In this document: positions 1 to 10,500 of the stretch, one piece after another
Numbering within the stretch: position 1 is the stretch's first letter
How the letters are laid out: the number at the start of each line of letters is the position of its first letter
From: Plecoglossus altivelis
Taxonomy: Eukaryota > Chordata > Actinopteri > Osmeriformes > Plecoglossidae
Reading direction: 5' to 3'
Assembly (NCBI GenBank): GCA_036571765.1
Contig: BROE01000023.1
Span: 574,950 to 638,949, forward strand
Length of the DNA: 64,000 nt
The notes under the pieces: model-generated
Seen by the model: only the letters and a program-made list of their open reading frames with translations
The model's database searches: none
What the model was told of the DNA's origin: nothing
Made by a program: the position numbers and the translations under genes

Positions 1-907
1 CCCACGGCCTGAGTTGGTCGCGCAGCGGGAGACACGTAAGCAGGATTGCATGCCCCCCCCACCCTGAGAAAAGCAGGTAGGCAGAACTGCCTGCTTGATA
101 CACATGCACAGCCTCTCCCTTCCTCCCTCTCTCACTGCCTCCATTAGCAGGGAGAACCCCTCCTCCGACAAAGTTCCTTCAGGAGCCGGAGAGGTCACAG
201 GAGCAACACCCAATCCCAGGACAGTTCCCATGGAGACAAGTGTGGCAGTATACAATGAGAGCTGGAGGGAGGGAGGGAGAGCGAGCGAGGGAAATAGTGA
301 GGTGGGCGAGAGAAAAAGGGTGGGGGGGTAAGAGGTGGTTTGGTAGTGGTGTGTCGTGGACGGTGTGCAGCATGTGGACACTGTGCCCCACAAGACTGTT
401 GGTAGAAGGTTAAATATAAGAATTTGACTGTTTCTAGAAATTATTTTTGTTGAGCGCCCTCTCTAATTCAGTCTTGCTCCCAGGGTTTGAGCAGGGCTGC
501 TCTCGTACACTGCGAGGCAGGCCAATGAGACGGTCAAGGAAGTCAGGTATGCACCGTTTAGGCCCAACAGAGAAATCAGGCCAAGTCTAAGTATGTCTTT
601 GACGTTCTATTTTAAACACGTCAGGTCCACGACGTGATATTCAGTCCCCCAGGTTTAAGATGCTGTGACATGTCATGGCTGTCTGAACGCCTCTGAATAG
701 AAAGTTATTTGTTTTATGAATCGATGGTGTGCAGCACAATATGGACAGTGGTGGGTCAGTGTTTTGACTGAACACTAAGGCCAAAGTCTACTTGAGGGAG
801 AATGTGACCCAAGGGGGTCCTTTAAGAACTCTGTCATGCAGTGACCTCAAAGGCACACCTGACTGAGTGGCTCTCGCCACATAAACTTGAACCCTTTTAG
901 CGGCGGC

Positions 908-915
908 TATAAAAA
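908..915 (+). promoter_or_regulatory. TATA-like box upstream of zbtb4
   Basis: The sequence TATAAAAA follows a GC-rich GGCGGC stretch and lies upstream of the pyrimidine-rich tract and the probable zbtb4 leader exon. It is the best TATA match before that exon. A second, weaker one (TATATAAA) lies near 1377. Use as a promoter is inferred from position only. Confidence 0.25.
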
Positions 916-939
916 CAGAGATAGCCTGTTCCTGCCCTC

Positions 940-1350
940 CTCTCCCTTTCTCGCTCCCTCCTTCTTTCTCTTTCCTCGCTCTCCTCTTCTTTCACTTTCC
1001 TTTTGATCTCCACCTCGCCTTCAACCCTTCTGCCTCTTTCTTCCCTCTTGCTCTTTTCTTTCTGTCCACTTCACTTCTTTTGCGGGGAGGGCTTCCATCC
1101 GCCATCCGACTATTGTCTTGTTTGTCTTTATTATGTCTCTCACTGTCTCGCTCTCTCTCTTTTCTCCCTCTCTAACTCTACGTCCATGTCTGTCTGTCTG
1201 TCTGTCCGGGTGCCCAGTTTTTTTTTTTTACTTGGCATGGCTCCTGTTTGTTTTCAGCCATTTTGGGGACTGGCAGTGCTTGTAACAAACTGCTTAAATG
1301 GCGTCCTCTCGCTCGCTCGCTTGCTCTCCCTCTCTCCCCCTGCTCCTCCC
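940..1350. repeat. Pyrimidine-rich low-complexity tract
   Basis: Long CT-rich stretch (CTCTCC, CTTTCT and TCTG repeats) with no codon-like structure. The small reading frames across it are compositional. It may be promoter-proximal sequence or transcribed leader of zbtb4. Confidence 0.5.
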
Positions 1351-1478
1351 TCCCTCTCCCTATCACTGGGCTTTGTGTATATAAAGTAGTGTGTGCGCGT
1401 GCGTGTGTCTGTCTGTGAGTGTGTATGTGGAGAACAACACTTCCAAATAAAAAGAAGATTGGATTCTGAGGGGTGGGT

Positions 1479-1498
1479 GGGGGGGGGGGGGGGGGGGG
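1479..1498. repeat. Poly-G run (20 G)
   Basis: Twenty consecutive G residues in a longer G-rich segment (about 1469-1533). Its length is likely to be unstable and to be miscounted in an assembly. Confidence 0.85.
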
Positions 1499-1689
1499 CA
1501 GAGGGGAAGAGAGAATAGTCGGAGAGGGGGGGGATTCACTTGCTGGAAAAAGGCAAAAACACTGAGAATCATGTGTCAGAGGCAAAACTGAAGTAAGAGA
1601 GGGAAAGAGGGGAGAGCATGCGAAAGAGTGGAGGGGGGGAGGGAGAGCGAGTCAGAGTGTGAGAGTCGCTCCTGCCCTCTGTCTTTGCA

Positions 1690-1831
1690 CACTGCTGCCT
1701 GCCTGTGTGCGCTGTGCTGTGCGTGCGCTCCGTGTTTCCTCGCGCTCTCGCAAGCGCCTGCACGCACACACGCAGACGCACGCTATCCGCGCGCAACCGC
1801 GGACAGAGGGCGAGAGAGCGAGCCAGCAAGT

Positions 1832-1864
<33 letters not shown>

Positions 1865-1907
1865 GGAGAACACATCGCAGCAGAGATGCAGCAGGAGGTT
1901 TTCCGAG
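1690..1907 (+). other. zbtb4: Probable zbtb4 5' leader exon
   Basis: A CpG-rich stretch (about 1690-1820) is followed by a (GA)n run and ends at CCGAG|GTACGT, a near-consensus donor at 1908. The first exon base is unknown. An ATG at 1886 lies seven codons before the donor. Spliced to the acceptor at 7214/7215, its frame stops at TAG 7289-7291, giving an upstream ORF of about 32 codons rather than the ZBTB4 start. Assignment to zbtb4 rests on strand, donor quality and absence of another gene. Confidence 0.4.
1832..1856. repeat. (GA)n microsatellite
   Basis: About 12 uninterrupted GA units inside the probable zbtb4 leader exon, with more GA-rich sequence after the donor (1940-1980). Confidence 0.9.
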
Positions 1908-2161
1908 GTACGTTCTCTTGTTGTGTGCTTGTCTACCGAAGAGAGAGAGAGAGAAAGCGAGTGAGAGAGAGAGAGAGAAGGAAAGAGGCAGAATATGTCC
2001 TCTCTTTTTCTTGGTTGTTTTTCTCAGTCATGTCGTTGCCGGGGCTGTTGTTTTGTATGCAAGGAAGAGTGCGAACGCAAGGTTTATTTAATACGTGTGC
2101 AGTGTTTTAGTGGATGTGGCTGTGTGTGTTTGCCCCTGTGTATTGGTGTGTTTGCCTTTGC

Positions 2162-2203
2162 GTGTGTGTGCTTGTGTGTGTTTGTGTGTGTGTGTGTGTG
2201 TGT
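2162..2203. repeat. (GT)n microsatellite
   Basis: Interrupted GT repeat, purest at about 2184-2202. Confidence 0.9.
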
Positions 2204-3784
2204 ATGGCGCTTATAAGAGGCCTTGTCTCTCATCCTCCCCTCTGTCGCTAGCTCGCCACGCAGTTCTTTTTCAGGAGCGATGACTCGTTTAAAGATTGTG
2301 ATGAAACTTCTAATTTCTCGTTGTCTTTCGTGTCCCAAGTGAATCTTCCTGGTTTGGGGGGCTAGCCGCTGTGCGTCAGAACAACCGTTAGACGTGACGT
2401 GTGTTTTTGTGTTTAGGGAAACCTTAATCTATAACCGCGATGGCTGAATCCCTTCCATCAAAACCGCTTACAAAATCACATGAGTTGGGGACAAACTTGA
2501 ACATACGCTGATATTTCCTCGTACTATAACTTGGATTTATCTTTCCTGCACCTTTTGCGTTGACGGCCCGTCAAGTATCCTTGACCAGTTTATTTTTGTG
2601 GTGTGGCGGTGCTGGGGAGTTTGTCTCTGAAACATGGAGGACGTTTTGACGTCACAGTCCTGTTGTTGCAGCCCTCACTCTAACCCTTATTTTTTCCCAA
2701 AACAACAGTCTGTGCGCCAACTATTCCACATTCCTCGTCTCCATGGTCGCCACAGCAAACCTCTTTGGCCCCAATGTATGGGAAATTTGACCCACAAGGC
2801 CACAGGGTATTCCCGTTCAAAGGTCAGGTGATAGGAAGCCTTATGTGCATCTGAACGGTCCATGAGTTGGTGGCAGGTTTTCTTTTGTGACTTGTTCACA
2901 TCACCTTAGTCATGCAAGCAACGAAGGCCAAAAATGCCAGAAATATTTCTTTGTATCGAAGGATGTTTTGAAACGTACCCAGCCTCAGCTGGCTAATGTA
3001 TACAAACCTTATGGCTCATGTATGTTCGTTCCATGCTGCATGTGGAATGTTTATTTTATAGTTACTGGCGTAACTCTGTTTTGCAAGTCATGTTCTGGCC
3101 CTGAGGGGCTAACGCAATAAAGTCGAGCTGTTGTGGCAACCGCGTCAAGGGGCAGTGGCACACACATAGGAATGGGGCCTTTGGAAGGGTGGCCAGGGGC
3201 AGGGGGGGCATCAGAGTGGCATGCGGTGTTACCAAAGCTGTCATCTCACCCATGGCGCCGTACGAACCAGCCTAGCCATTCATACAGCACTTTCCTAGCC
3301 TGGCAAACACAGACAGTGTAGACCCTGAGCCTTCTGACTTTTGTAAACACGGTAAGGGCATTTTCTTAGAGCGGCCATGTGCAAAATTGAAAATGATTTT
3401 GGGGGGGAAATTACTTTGAGAAGGTCACCGGTGTAGTGTTACCATTCTCCTGAGGTACTTTTTTTTCGGGGTCCTCTACCCTGCTCCTAATGCTTCCCAT
3501 GATTGTGTTACAGAGGCGGAATTAGCTGAATTATGTGGTGGCTTGAAAGCTAACAGAGCGTAGAGAGGACGGATGAAACGCGGGCAAGCTTTCTGATGCG
3601 TGGAGTGGCATGCAAAATCACCGTGCTCTCACTGTTTATTCAAGAAGGGGGCGTGAGACTGTCAGGGTCGGGGTGTGTTCGTGACGAGGTGTGCAAGAAC
3701 TGAGCAGGATCGGAAAAGCCGAGGAAACCTGTGAATCCTGGACAGGAAAGAGACACACTTGAAATCACACTACCCCCCGCTCCC

Positions 3785-3806
3785 ACACACACACACACAC
3801 ACACAT
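3785..3806. repeat. (CA)n microsatellite
   Basis: Short CA repeat in the probable zbtb4 intron. Confidence 0.85.
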
Positions 3807-5460
3807 ACACACTACCCCCCTCCACCTCTTCCCCTTTCTCCCTCATCAAACCTCCCCTGCGCCCACTCTCTCAACCACTCCCTGGCTGGTACCAACCATA
3901 TCTCGTTTTCTAACCTTCCTCCCCCCCACTTTAGTCTTGCCGGGTTGGCTGCACAGTGCTTTCTGGAGCTGGGGGGCGGGGGGTTGCACAGAGTTCAATA
4001 CCTCTGCTTAATGATGCCCCCCCTCCCTCAACCCCGTCATCCATCCCACCCACCCCCCCTTTTCGCAGCCTAGCTGCTGTCTTAATGGTAGCCATCTCCC
4101 CTCCCCCCAGCTGGCCACTCCTGGGAGAGAGAGGTCCCAACCAACAACCTCCCATTTCCACAGCCCCCCTCCCTTCCTCCCCCCGTTCCATTGCCCGCTA
4201 ACGGGCTGGAACGGCATGGGCCCTGAAATTGTTTCCTCCAGCGTGCGGCTCCTTCTCAAACCTCTACCTACCGCCCGGCACGCCATGGCAAAAGAAATCG
4301 AGTTGAAGTTAGTGGAGAACACAGGTCTTATTCATTTGTCTTCTTTTTTACGTCAGGGTAACATGTTCTCACATGTTCTCACATGTTACCCTTGCCGATG
4401 TTAAGCTTCTGTCTATGGAGAGAAACGCTAGTTTATCAGTTCGTCCCACTCAAACAGTGCACCTGTTCTTGCTGTTCTCTTCTGTTTCACAGTGCCACCA
4501 GTATAAATAGATGGAACAGACCTTGGGCAGACATGTTTGTTTGTGTGGAACATCCCGTTTAAGAGAAGCTCTGGGTGGATTTCTTTTGGTGCGAGAAATG
4601 GGCTATGTGGTTCAGACATTTGTTTGTGTCCGAGTGTCCATGTGCACAGTCTACATGCGTGGGTGGCTGTATCAAAATGGTGTGTGTTTGTGTGTATTTT
4701 AACCCCCCCCCTCCCCCACGTACGCGCACACACCACAGACACCTCACCATGTTACGCTTGGCCAGGCTGTTGTGCAGAGGGCTTGTTTGTGGAGAAGCGG
4801 TGCATGCGTCACAGGGAGATGAAGAGGAATAGAGCGGGGGTGGCAGACGCGTCCCCCCCGCACCCACCTCTTCCGCCGTCCGTGGCGCAAACGCCAGAAA
4901 GAATCGTGACATTTTTAGCCCTGGTACTGTCTCTAGCTGCGTCGGCCACCTCCTAGGCTGCTGGCGTCTCGGTGAAGGGGTTTCCCAGCCTGTGCGAAGG
5001 AGGGTCACAGCTTTTGAACTCTTCGAACTGAAAAATAGACGCCTGCTTTCTGATATATCGCTCTGTCATTGTGTCTCAGTGTGACCTGAGATTCTCTTGT
5101 GATGTTTACAGAGGTTTTGGAGTAACAGTCACCTTTTCTTCCTTCTGGTTGTGTGTTTGTGTCCTGTGTGTGTCCCATTCCAGTTGCGTAGCCTTCCCTC
5201 TATCTTTCTCTTGTCCAAGCCTCTGGCGTTGTTTGTTCCACCTGTGCCCTATCTCTGTGACTTTGTGATACTCTGTTTCACCCTCTAGTTTTGCATGTCA
5301 TTTACAACCAAGTCCTATCTGTGTAGGAGTCGTTTGTTTACATCTGCCTGCTTCTGTTGCCCACAGGTTTGTGCATGCGCATACGCGTTGGGTCGCCTGT
5401 GTTTGTGTGTCTGTCTGTCCGCCTGTGCCGTGCCTGTGCGTTCCTGTTTAGGGCTTTTCT

Positions 5461-5467
5461 CTCTCTC

Positions 5468-5525
<58 letters not shown>

Positions 5526-5530
5526 TTCTC
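5461..5530. repeat. (CT)n microsatellite
   Basis: About 70 bases of almost pure CT with a few TTT interruptions. Leu/Ser-rich reading frames across it are artefacts. Confidence 0.9.
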
Positions 5531-6056
5531 TCCCTCCTCTTCCCTCTGCAATAACAGTGCTGACCTAGTTTCTGCCTGTTCAGGGCTGCCTGTGGAATTT
5601 TACAGAGGCCTGCCTTCCTGGCTGCCTCGCTGCTTGAAAACGCAGGCAGAAAAGCATGACTGGGGTTTTTTCTTCGTGTCGCATCGTTTAGGCCTCAGCA
5701 GCCACCAATCCCTCCCTCCCACCTCCTTCTGCATCTCCCACTCCCCAGTCTGCAGCCCCTCACAAAATAGTCCACTGTGTTAAATAAGTAATAACAATAA
5801 AATGGCCTATCGCAGATGTGTTCGGAGGTAGAGCGTGAACACATTTCAGGAGGACACTCTTCGCCGCGTACGGCTGCTGACTCAGAATGGAAATGGGGGA
5901 AAAAGCGTTGCTGTCGATTGCCGTTTGTCCTCTTAGCTGTGCGAATAGAACCGGATGGAGAGGGCGGAAAAACAACCCTTCTCCACCCCACCTCCTCTCA
6001 ATCCTCTCTCTCCATCTTTCCTCTCTCTTCTACCCCCCCTTTCTTTTACTTCCTTC

Positions 6057-6101
6057 TCCCTCCCTCCCTCCCTCCCTCCCTTCCTCCCTCCCTCCCTCCT
6101 A
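6057..6101. repeat. (CCCT)n tetranucleotide repeat
   Basis: Tandem CCCT/TCCC units, slightly degenerate. Confidence 0.85.
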
Positions 6102-6194
6102 CTCTCCTGCCTTCACAAATAATGGTTAGAGTCATGCCCGGCAGATACTAGCCACTGCCAGGAATGGCTAACAAGCCTGTGATCGTAATCACCC

Positions 6195-6735
6195 CCCGCC
6201 CCCTTCCTCTCCCCTGCTTCCCCCTCCTCCGCCCTGCTTCCCCCTCCTCNNNNNNNNNNNNNNNNNNNNNNNNNNNNNNNNNNNNNNNNNNNNNNNNNNN
6301 NNNNNNNNNNNNNNNNNNNNNNNNNNNNNNNNNNNNNNNNNNNNNNNNNNNNNNNNNNNNNNNNNNNNNNNNNNNNNNNNNNNNNNNNNNNNNNNNNNNN
6401 NNNNNNNNNNNNNNNNNNNNNNNNNNNNNNNNNNNNNNNNNNNNNNNNNNNNNNNNNNNNNNNNNNNNNNNNNNNNNNNNNNNNNNNNNNNNNNNNNNNN
6501 NNNNNNNNNNNNNNNNNNNNNNNNNNNNNNNNNNNNNNNNNNNNNNNNNNNNNNNNNNNNNNNNNNNNNNNNNNNNNNNNNNNNNNNNNNNNNNNNNNNN
6601 NNNNNNNNNNNNNNNNNNNNNNNNNNNNNNNNNNNNNNNNNNNNNNNNNNNNNCCCTGCTTCCCCCTCCTCCGCCCTGCTTCCCCCTCCTCCGCCCTGCT
6701 TCCCCCTCCTCTGCTCTGCTTCCCCCTGCCCCCCG
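6195..6735. repeat. 20-bp GC-rich minisatellite with assembly gap
   Basis: Both sides of a 404-base run of N (6250-6653) carry copies of a 20-bp unit, CCGCCCTGCTTCCCCCTCCT, three of them clear at 6653-6712. The gap is therefore most simply a collapsed or unsequenced stretch of the same array, and its true length is unknown. Confidence 0.85.
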
Positions 6736-7214
6736 CCCCCCACCCCATTCCTTGTTCACTCAGACAGCCAGCCTATTTTTAAGTTAGCACGGCCAGTCAA
6801 CGCTCTATTCCTGTGGAATCTTGATGAAATCTGGAAACACCTTCCAATTAGGCGATGGGAATGTCGCGTCAATGCCGAGATGGATCCTTGGGACGCTGCT
6901 GAAAAACAGGACTCAGCCGCCGTGGCTAGGGCTGAAATCTAAACCAGCGGCGCTGCAAATTCCTCCTGCCCCTCTTTTTTCTCTCCCTCTCTATCCCTTG
7001 TTGCCATTCCTGACTCACATTTAGAGACTAGAGGCTTTAGAGATCAGCCGTTCCTTATTGTTTTTCCTACACGCTTTCCCTTTCAAACGTGGTTTTGTTG
7101 ATGCACAATGACGGGTAATGCTCAGGCGCTTGTCACTCTTCTTCAATGTTTTCTTTTTGAGAATGTCCTCTGTGTGTTTTGTCCCTAACGCATTGTTCTT
7201 GTTTTGTGCTGCAG

Positions 7215-7568
7215 GTTTCGGGGGCTGGTCATGGTGTCCAGGGTGGCGCACTGGGACCCTCTCCACGCGGGCTTCCTCCTCTCACGCCTAGGCAAGCAGC
7301 AGCACCTGGCTGCCGGGGCCTCCGCCACCCCGCGACACGTTCCACACTTCCACCAGCCGCTGCATCAGTCCTCATCCCCGCCAGCGGCAAACACTACCGA
7401 TCGATTGCCTTTTCTGTGGGCTGCCCACATCTGGACGGACCCCACTACCATCGCCGCCGCTTGTACCCCTCCTGAGTTCCTGACACTCCAGCCTGCCCAC
7501 GATTATCACAACCTCATTGGTCACTGTCGGAGGCGAAGATCTTCCTGTCTGACTGGGGGCTAAAGGAG
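7215..7568 (+). other. zbtb4: zbtb4 5' UTR part of the main exon
   Basis: Begins after a good acceptor (TTTTGTGCTGCAG at 7214). All three frames entering from the splice site are closed before the ATG at 7569: stops at 7289-7291, 7473-7475 and 7561-7563. The stop at 7473 is in the ZBTB4 frame, so translation has to start after it. Confidence 0.5.
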
Positions 7569-10500
7569 ATGAAGGGGAAGAGCAGACAAGGAGGCTGGGG
7601 AGGAGAGGCCATGACTATGGAGGGGCTTGAGGACGCGGCCGATGGGCCCAAGAACGCCAAGATCACCCTCAGCTTCCCACTCAGTGCTGCCCTGCCTGCC
7701 GCGCTCACCACTCAGAACCACTGTCGGGCTGCCCCCACCTCCCCTTCCCCTCGCCGCCGCCCTTCCTCTTCCTCGGCAGCCTCCAAGGCCTCAGACGAGG
7801 GCTCACTTTGGAAGCTAGACGCCACCACCGACGTGAAGCACCGGCCCTTTAAGCCGCCACGGCACGACCAATCACCGTCCTCTTCCTCCTCCTCATCACC
7901 CTCCTCTTCCTCGTCTCCCATAGATCTCACAGCACTGGTGAGGAAGGACCTCAAATCTCCTCCACCGCTAAAATGTTCCAAAGTCCAGAGTCCAGACTCT
8001 CAATTTCACCGATTTTCTGTGCGGCCCACTAACGGCTCTACAGGGGCCTATCTGGGAGAGGGGAGGGGGGAGAGACACAGACTAGCCAATGGCCCTGCCT
8101 CCCCTTCTGAGACAGCCAAAATCCTGTTCAACCTGAGCACTGTGGCCTATCAGGGCCAGAGAGGCGGAGACACGGACAGGAAGGAGAGAGCCAGCTTACC
8201 GGGAAAACAAGGAGGGAGGGTGGGAGTCAGCCCCCATGGACCCAGCCTCCACCCGCCTCCCCTCCACCTCCCTCCTCCTCAACCCTCTCTCCCCACCGAA
8301 GCCCTGACCCCTCCCCACCACCCGGTCTCCTTTTCCTCCTCTTCCTCCTCCCCCCAGGGTGGCCAGAAGCCAGAGCTGATCTGTGGAGTGTGCCACCGCC
8401 TTTTTAGCTCCGCCTCCTCCCTGACAGTGCACATGCGGCTGCATCGCGGGGGGCGCGCCCTCAGTTGCCGCCATTGTGGCAAAGCCTTCATCCACAACAA
8501 GAGACTGCAGTCCCACGAGGCCTCCTGTCGCCAGCCTCTGCCCCAGGCCGCTGCCCTCCCATCCGGACTGTCCCTTGGCCGGCCCCCCATCCCCATCCAG
8601 CCCAAAGAGGAGCCTTTGGAGGAAGGGGAGGTGAGGATCGAGGGTGGTGTAGTCGTGGGGGCAGAGGGAGTGGAGAGCAGCGGCAAAGCACAGCTGGCAG
8701 AGAAAAAGGCTTGCAATCTACTGGTGGATCAGGAGGCCGACGCAGAGTCAGGGGAGCTACTGGCAGGAGACGACAACCACCATTTCGTGAAGGTGGTGGA
8801 CGGCCACATCATCTACTTCTGCAGGGTGTGCGAGCGCTCATATATGACCCTGTCCAGCCTCAAGCGCCACTCCAATGTCCACTCATGGCGGCGCAAGTAC
8901 CCGTGTCACTTCTGCGACAAGGTGTTCGCCCTGGCCGAATACCGGACCAAGCACGAGGTGTGGCACACAGGGGAGCGCCGCTACCAGTGCATCTTCTGCT
9001 GGGACGCCTTCGCCACCTACTACAACCTCAAGACCCACCAGAAGGCCATCCATGGCATCAGCCCGGGCCTAATCTCCAGCGAGAAGACGGCCAACGGCGG
9101 CTACAAGCAGAAAGTCAACGCGCTCAAGCTCTACCGCCTGCTACCCATGCGCTCCCAGAAGAGACCTTACAAAACCTACAGCGACACTCTCCCCGATGGG
9201 CTCCTCCTCTCCTCTGGAGAGCCCCTGCCCCTTCCCCTCTCCCTAGACTGTGCCCGACCCAACTCCCTGGGCCTCGCCGGTGGCACGCACCCAAAGACTG
9301 TCAAGCCTGACCCGGACGCTTTCCCCGACGGCTTCCCTGTGTCAATCAGCTCGGAGCGGGGGGAGATCTCCACACATGCCCCTTTACCTCAGGCAGACGT
9401 GAAGAGGAGTGATAGAGAGGCATCAGATCCGGAGAGGGCCGGCAGCAGTGGCGCCTCCAAAATGACCACAAGCAGCAAGTCCAAAACACCCAAGAGTGGC
9501 CGCAGTACAGAATTGGCCGGGTCCTCTGTCATAACGTATGGACACCCTAAACCCTCCGTCATAGTGCATGGAACTACCGTATCATCCTCTGTCATAGTCC
9601 ATAGCAACCAAGTTGCCAAAAGTCCACTGGGTAGCCCCTCCCCTGAAGCAAACACTAGTCAGATCCTTCCCAAGGCTGGACCAAGGTCGAACAGAAACCA
9701 CAGGGACAGTACCAGCAGCCACAGGAAGAGATCCAGGGACGGTTCAGACACAGCGGAGGAAGGCTCGGGGAAGAGCCGACAGGAAGTAGAAAGCGGCCGG
9801 TCCCATCACAAATCGCGCAAGTCCCACAGCAGGAGCGACAGCTCTGCCTCCAGACGCTCCTCCTCCCCTGGTGAGGCATGCAGCCAGAGGGGGGCGGGGC
9901 CGCTCTGTCAGATCACAGTGCGGATTGGCGAAGAGGCCATCGTCAAGCGTAGCATCTCCGAGACAGACCTCCGACGTGACAAGAGCCCCCACCCTCCCAA
10001 AACCAAACGGACTGAGCCTTTGCCGCAAGACACCAAGGAGCCTCGTCACTCGCACCACCACCACAGACACCGTAGCCACCGCAGCTCCGGCCTCGGGGCT
10101 GAAGCAGAGAAAGACGTAGAAGGAGAGGGGGAGCCCAGGAGAAAGAGCCCCAAACCTCCGGGGAAGGTCAGGGAATACTACTTCCGCCAGGAAGTACGTG
10201 AGCAGGAGGAAAGCGATGATGATGGGGACGATAACCTGTGGAGGCCGTACTATGCTTACAAGCCCAAGAGGAAGGGTCAGGTTCCCGTCCAGAAGACCAG
10301 GAGCTGGCAACGCAAGTTGCACCACAAGCGCTCCCTTCGCTTGATGAGGCAGGCTGAGAGACTCATGACCCATGTCAACAAGGAGGCAGAGAGACCAGAT
10401 GAAGAGGAGGATGAGGAGGCAGACGAGGAGGAGGAGGAAGTTGCAGGGGAAGAAGGAAAGGCAGAAGTGGAGAAGGAGGAGGTAATAGAGGAAGAGGATA

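Larger units (their letters stand above)
1908..7214 (+). other. zbtb4: Probable first intron of zbtb4
   Basis: Runs from the donor at 1908 (GTACGT) to the acceptor ending GTGCTGCAG at 7214. I see no coding exon on either strand: reading frames are short and lack recognisable domains. It holds a (GT)n tract (2162-2203), a (CA)n tract (3785-3806), a (CT)n tract (5461-5530), a CCCT-rich run (6057-6101) and a minisatellite broken by an assembly gap. In particular, no exon resembling a BTB/POZ domain was found. Confidence 0.45.

Noticed and set aside
5295..5783. 162-codon Leu/Ser-rich frame
   Set aside because: Runs through a (CT)n microsatellite; no signal for a real exon.
6113..6787. About 200-codon frames across the N run
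   Set aside because: They are open only because N bases cannot form stops; the flanks are minisatellite.
7204..7563. 119-codon + strand frame just before the zbtb4 start, possibly a missing N-terminal domain
   Set aside because: It does not resemble a BTB domain, stops at 7563 and is out of frame with zbtb4. Treated as 5' UTR.
8465..9310. 281-codon + strand frame overlapping zbtb4
   Set aside because: Out-of-frame shadow of the GC-rich zinc-finger coding sequence, with Arg/Pro-rich composition and no domain.
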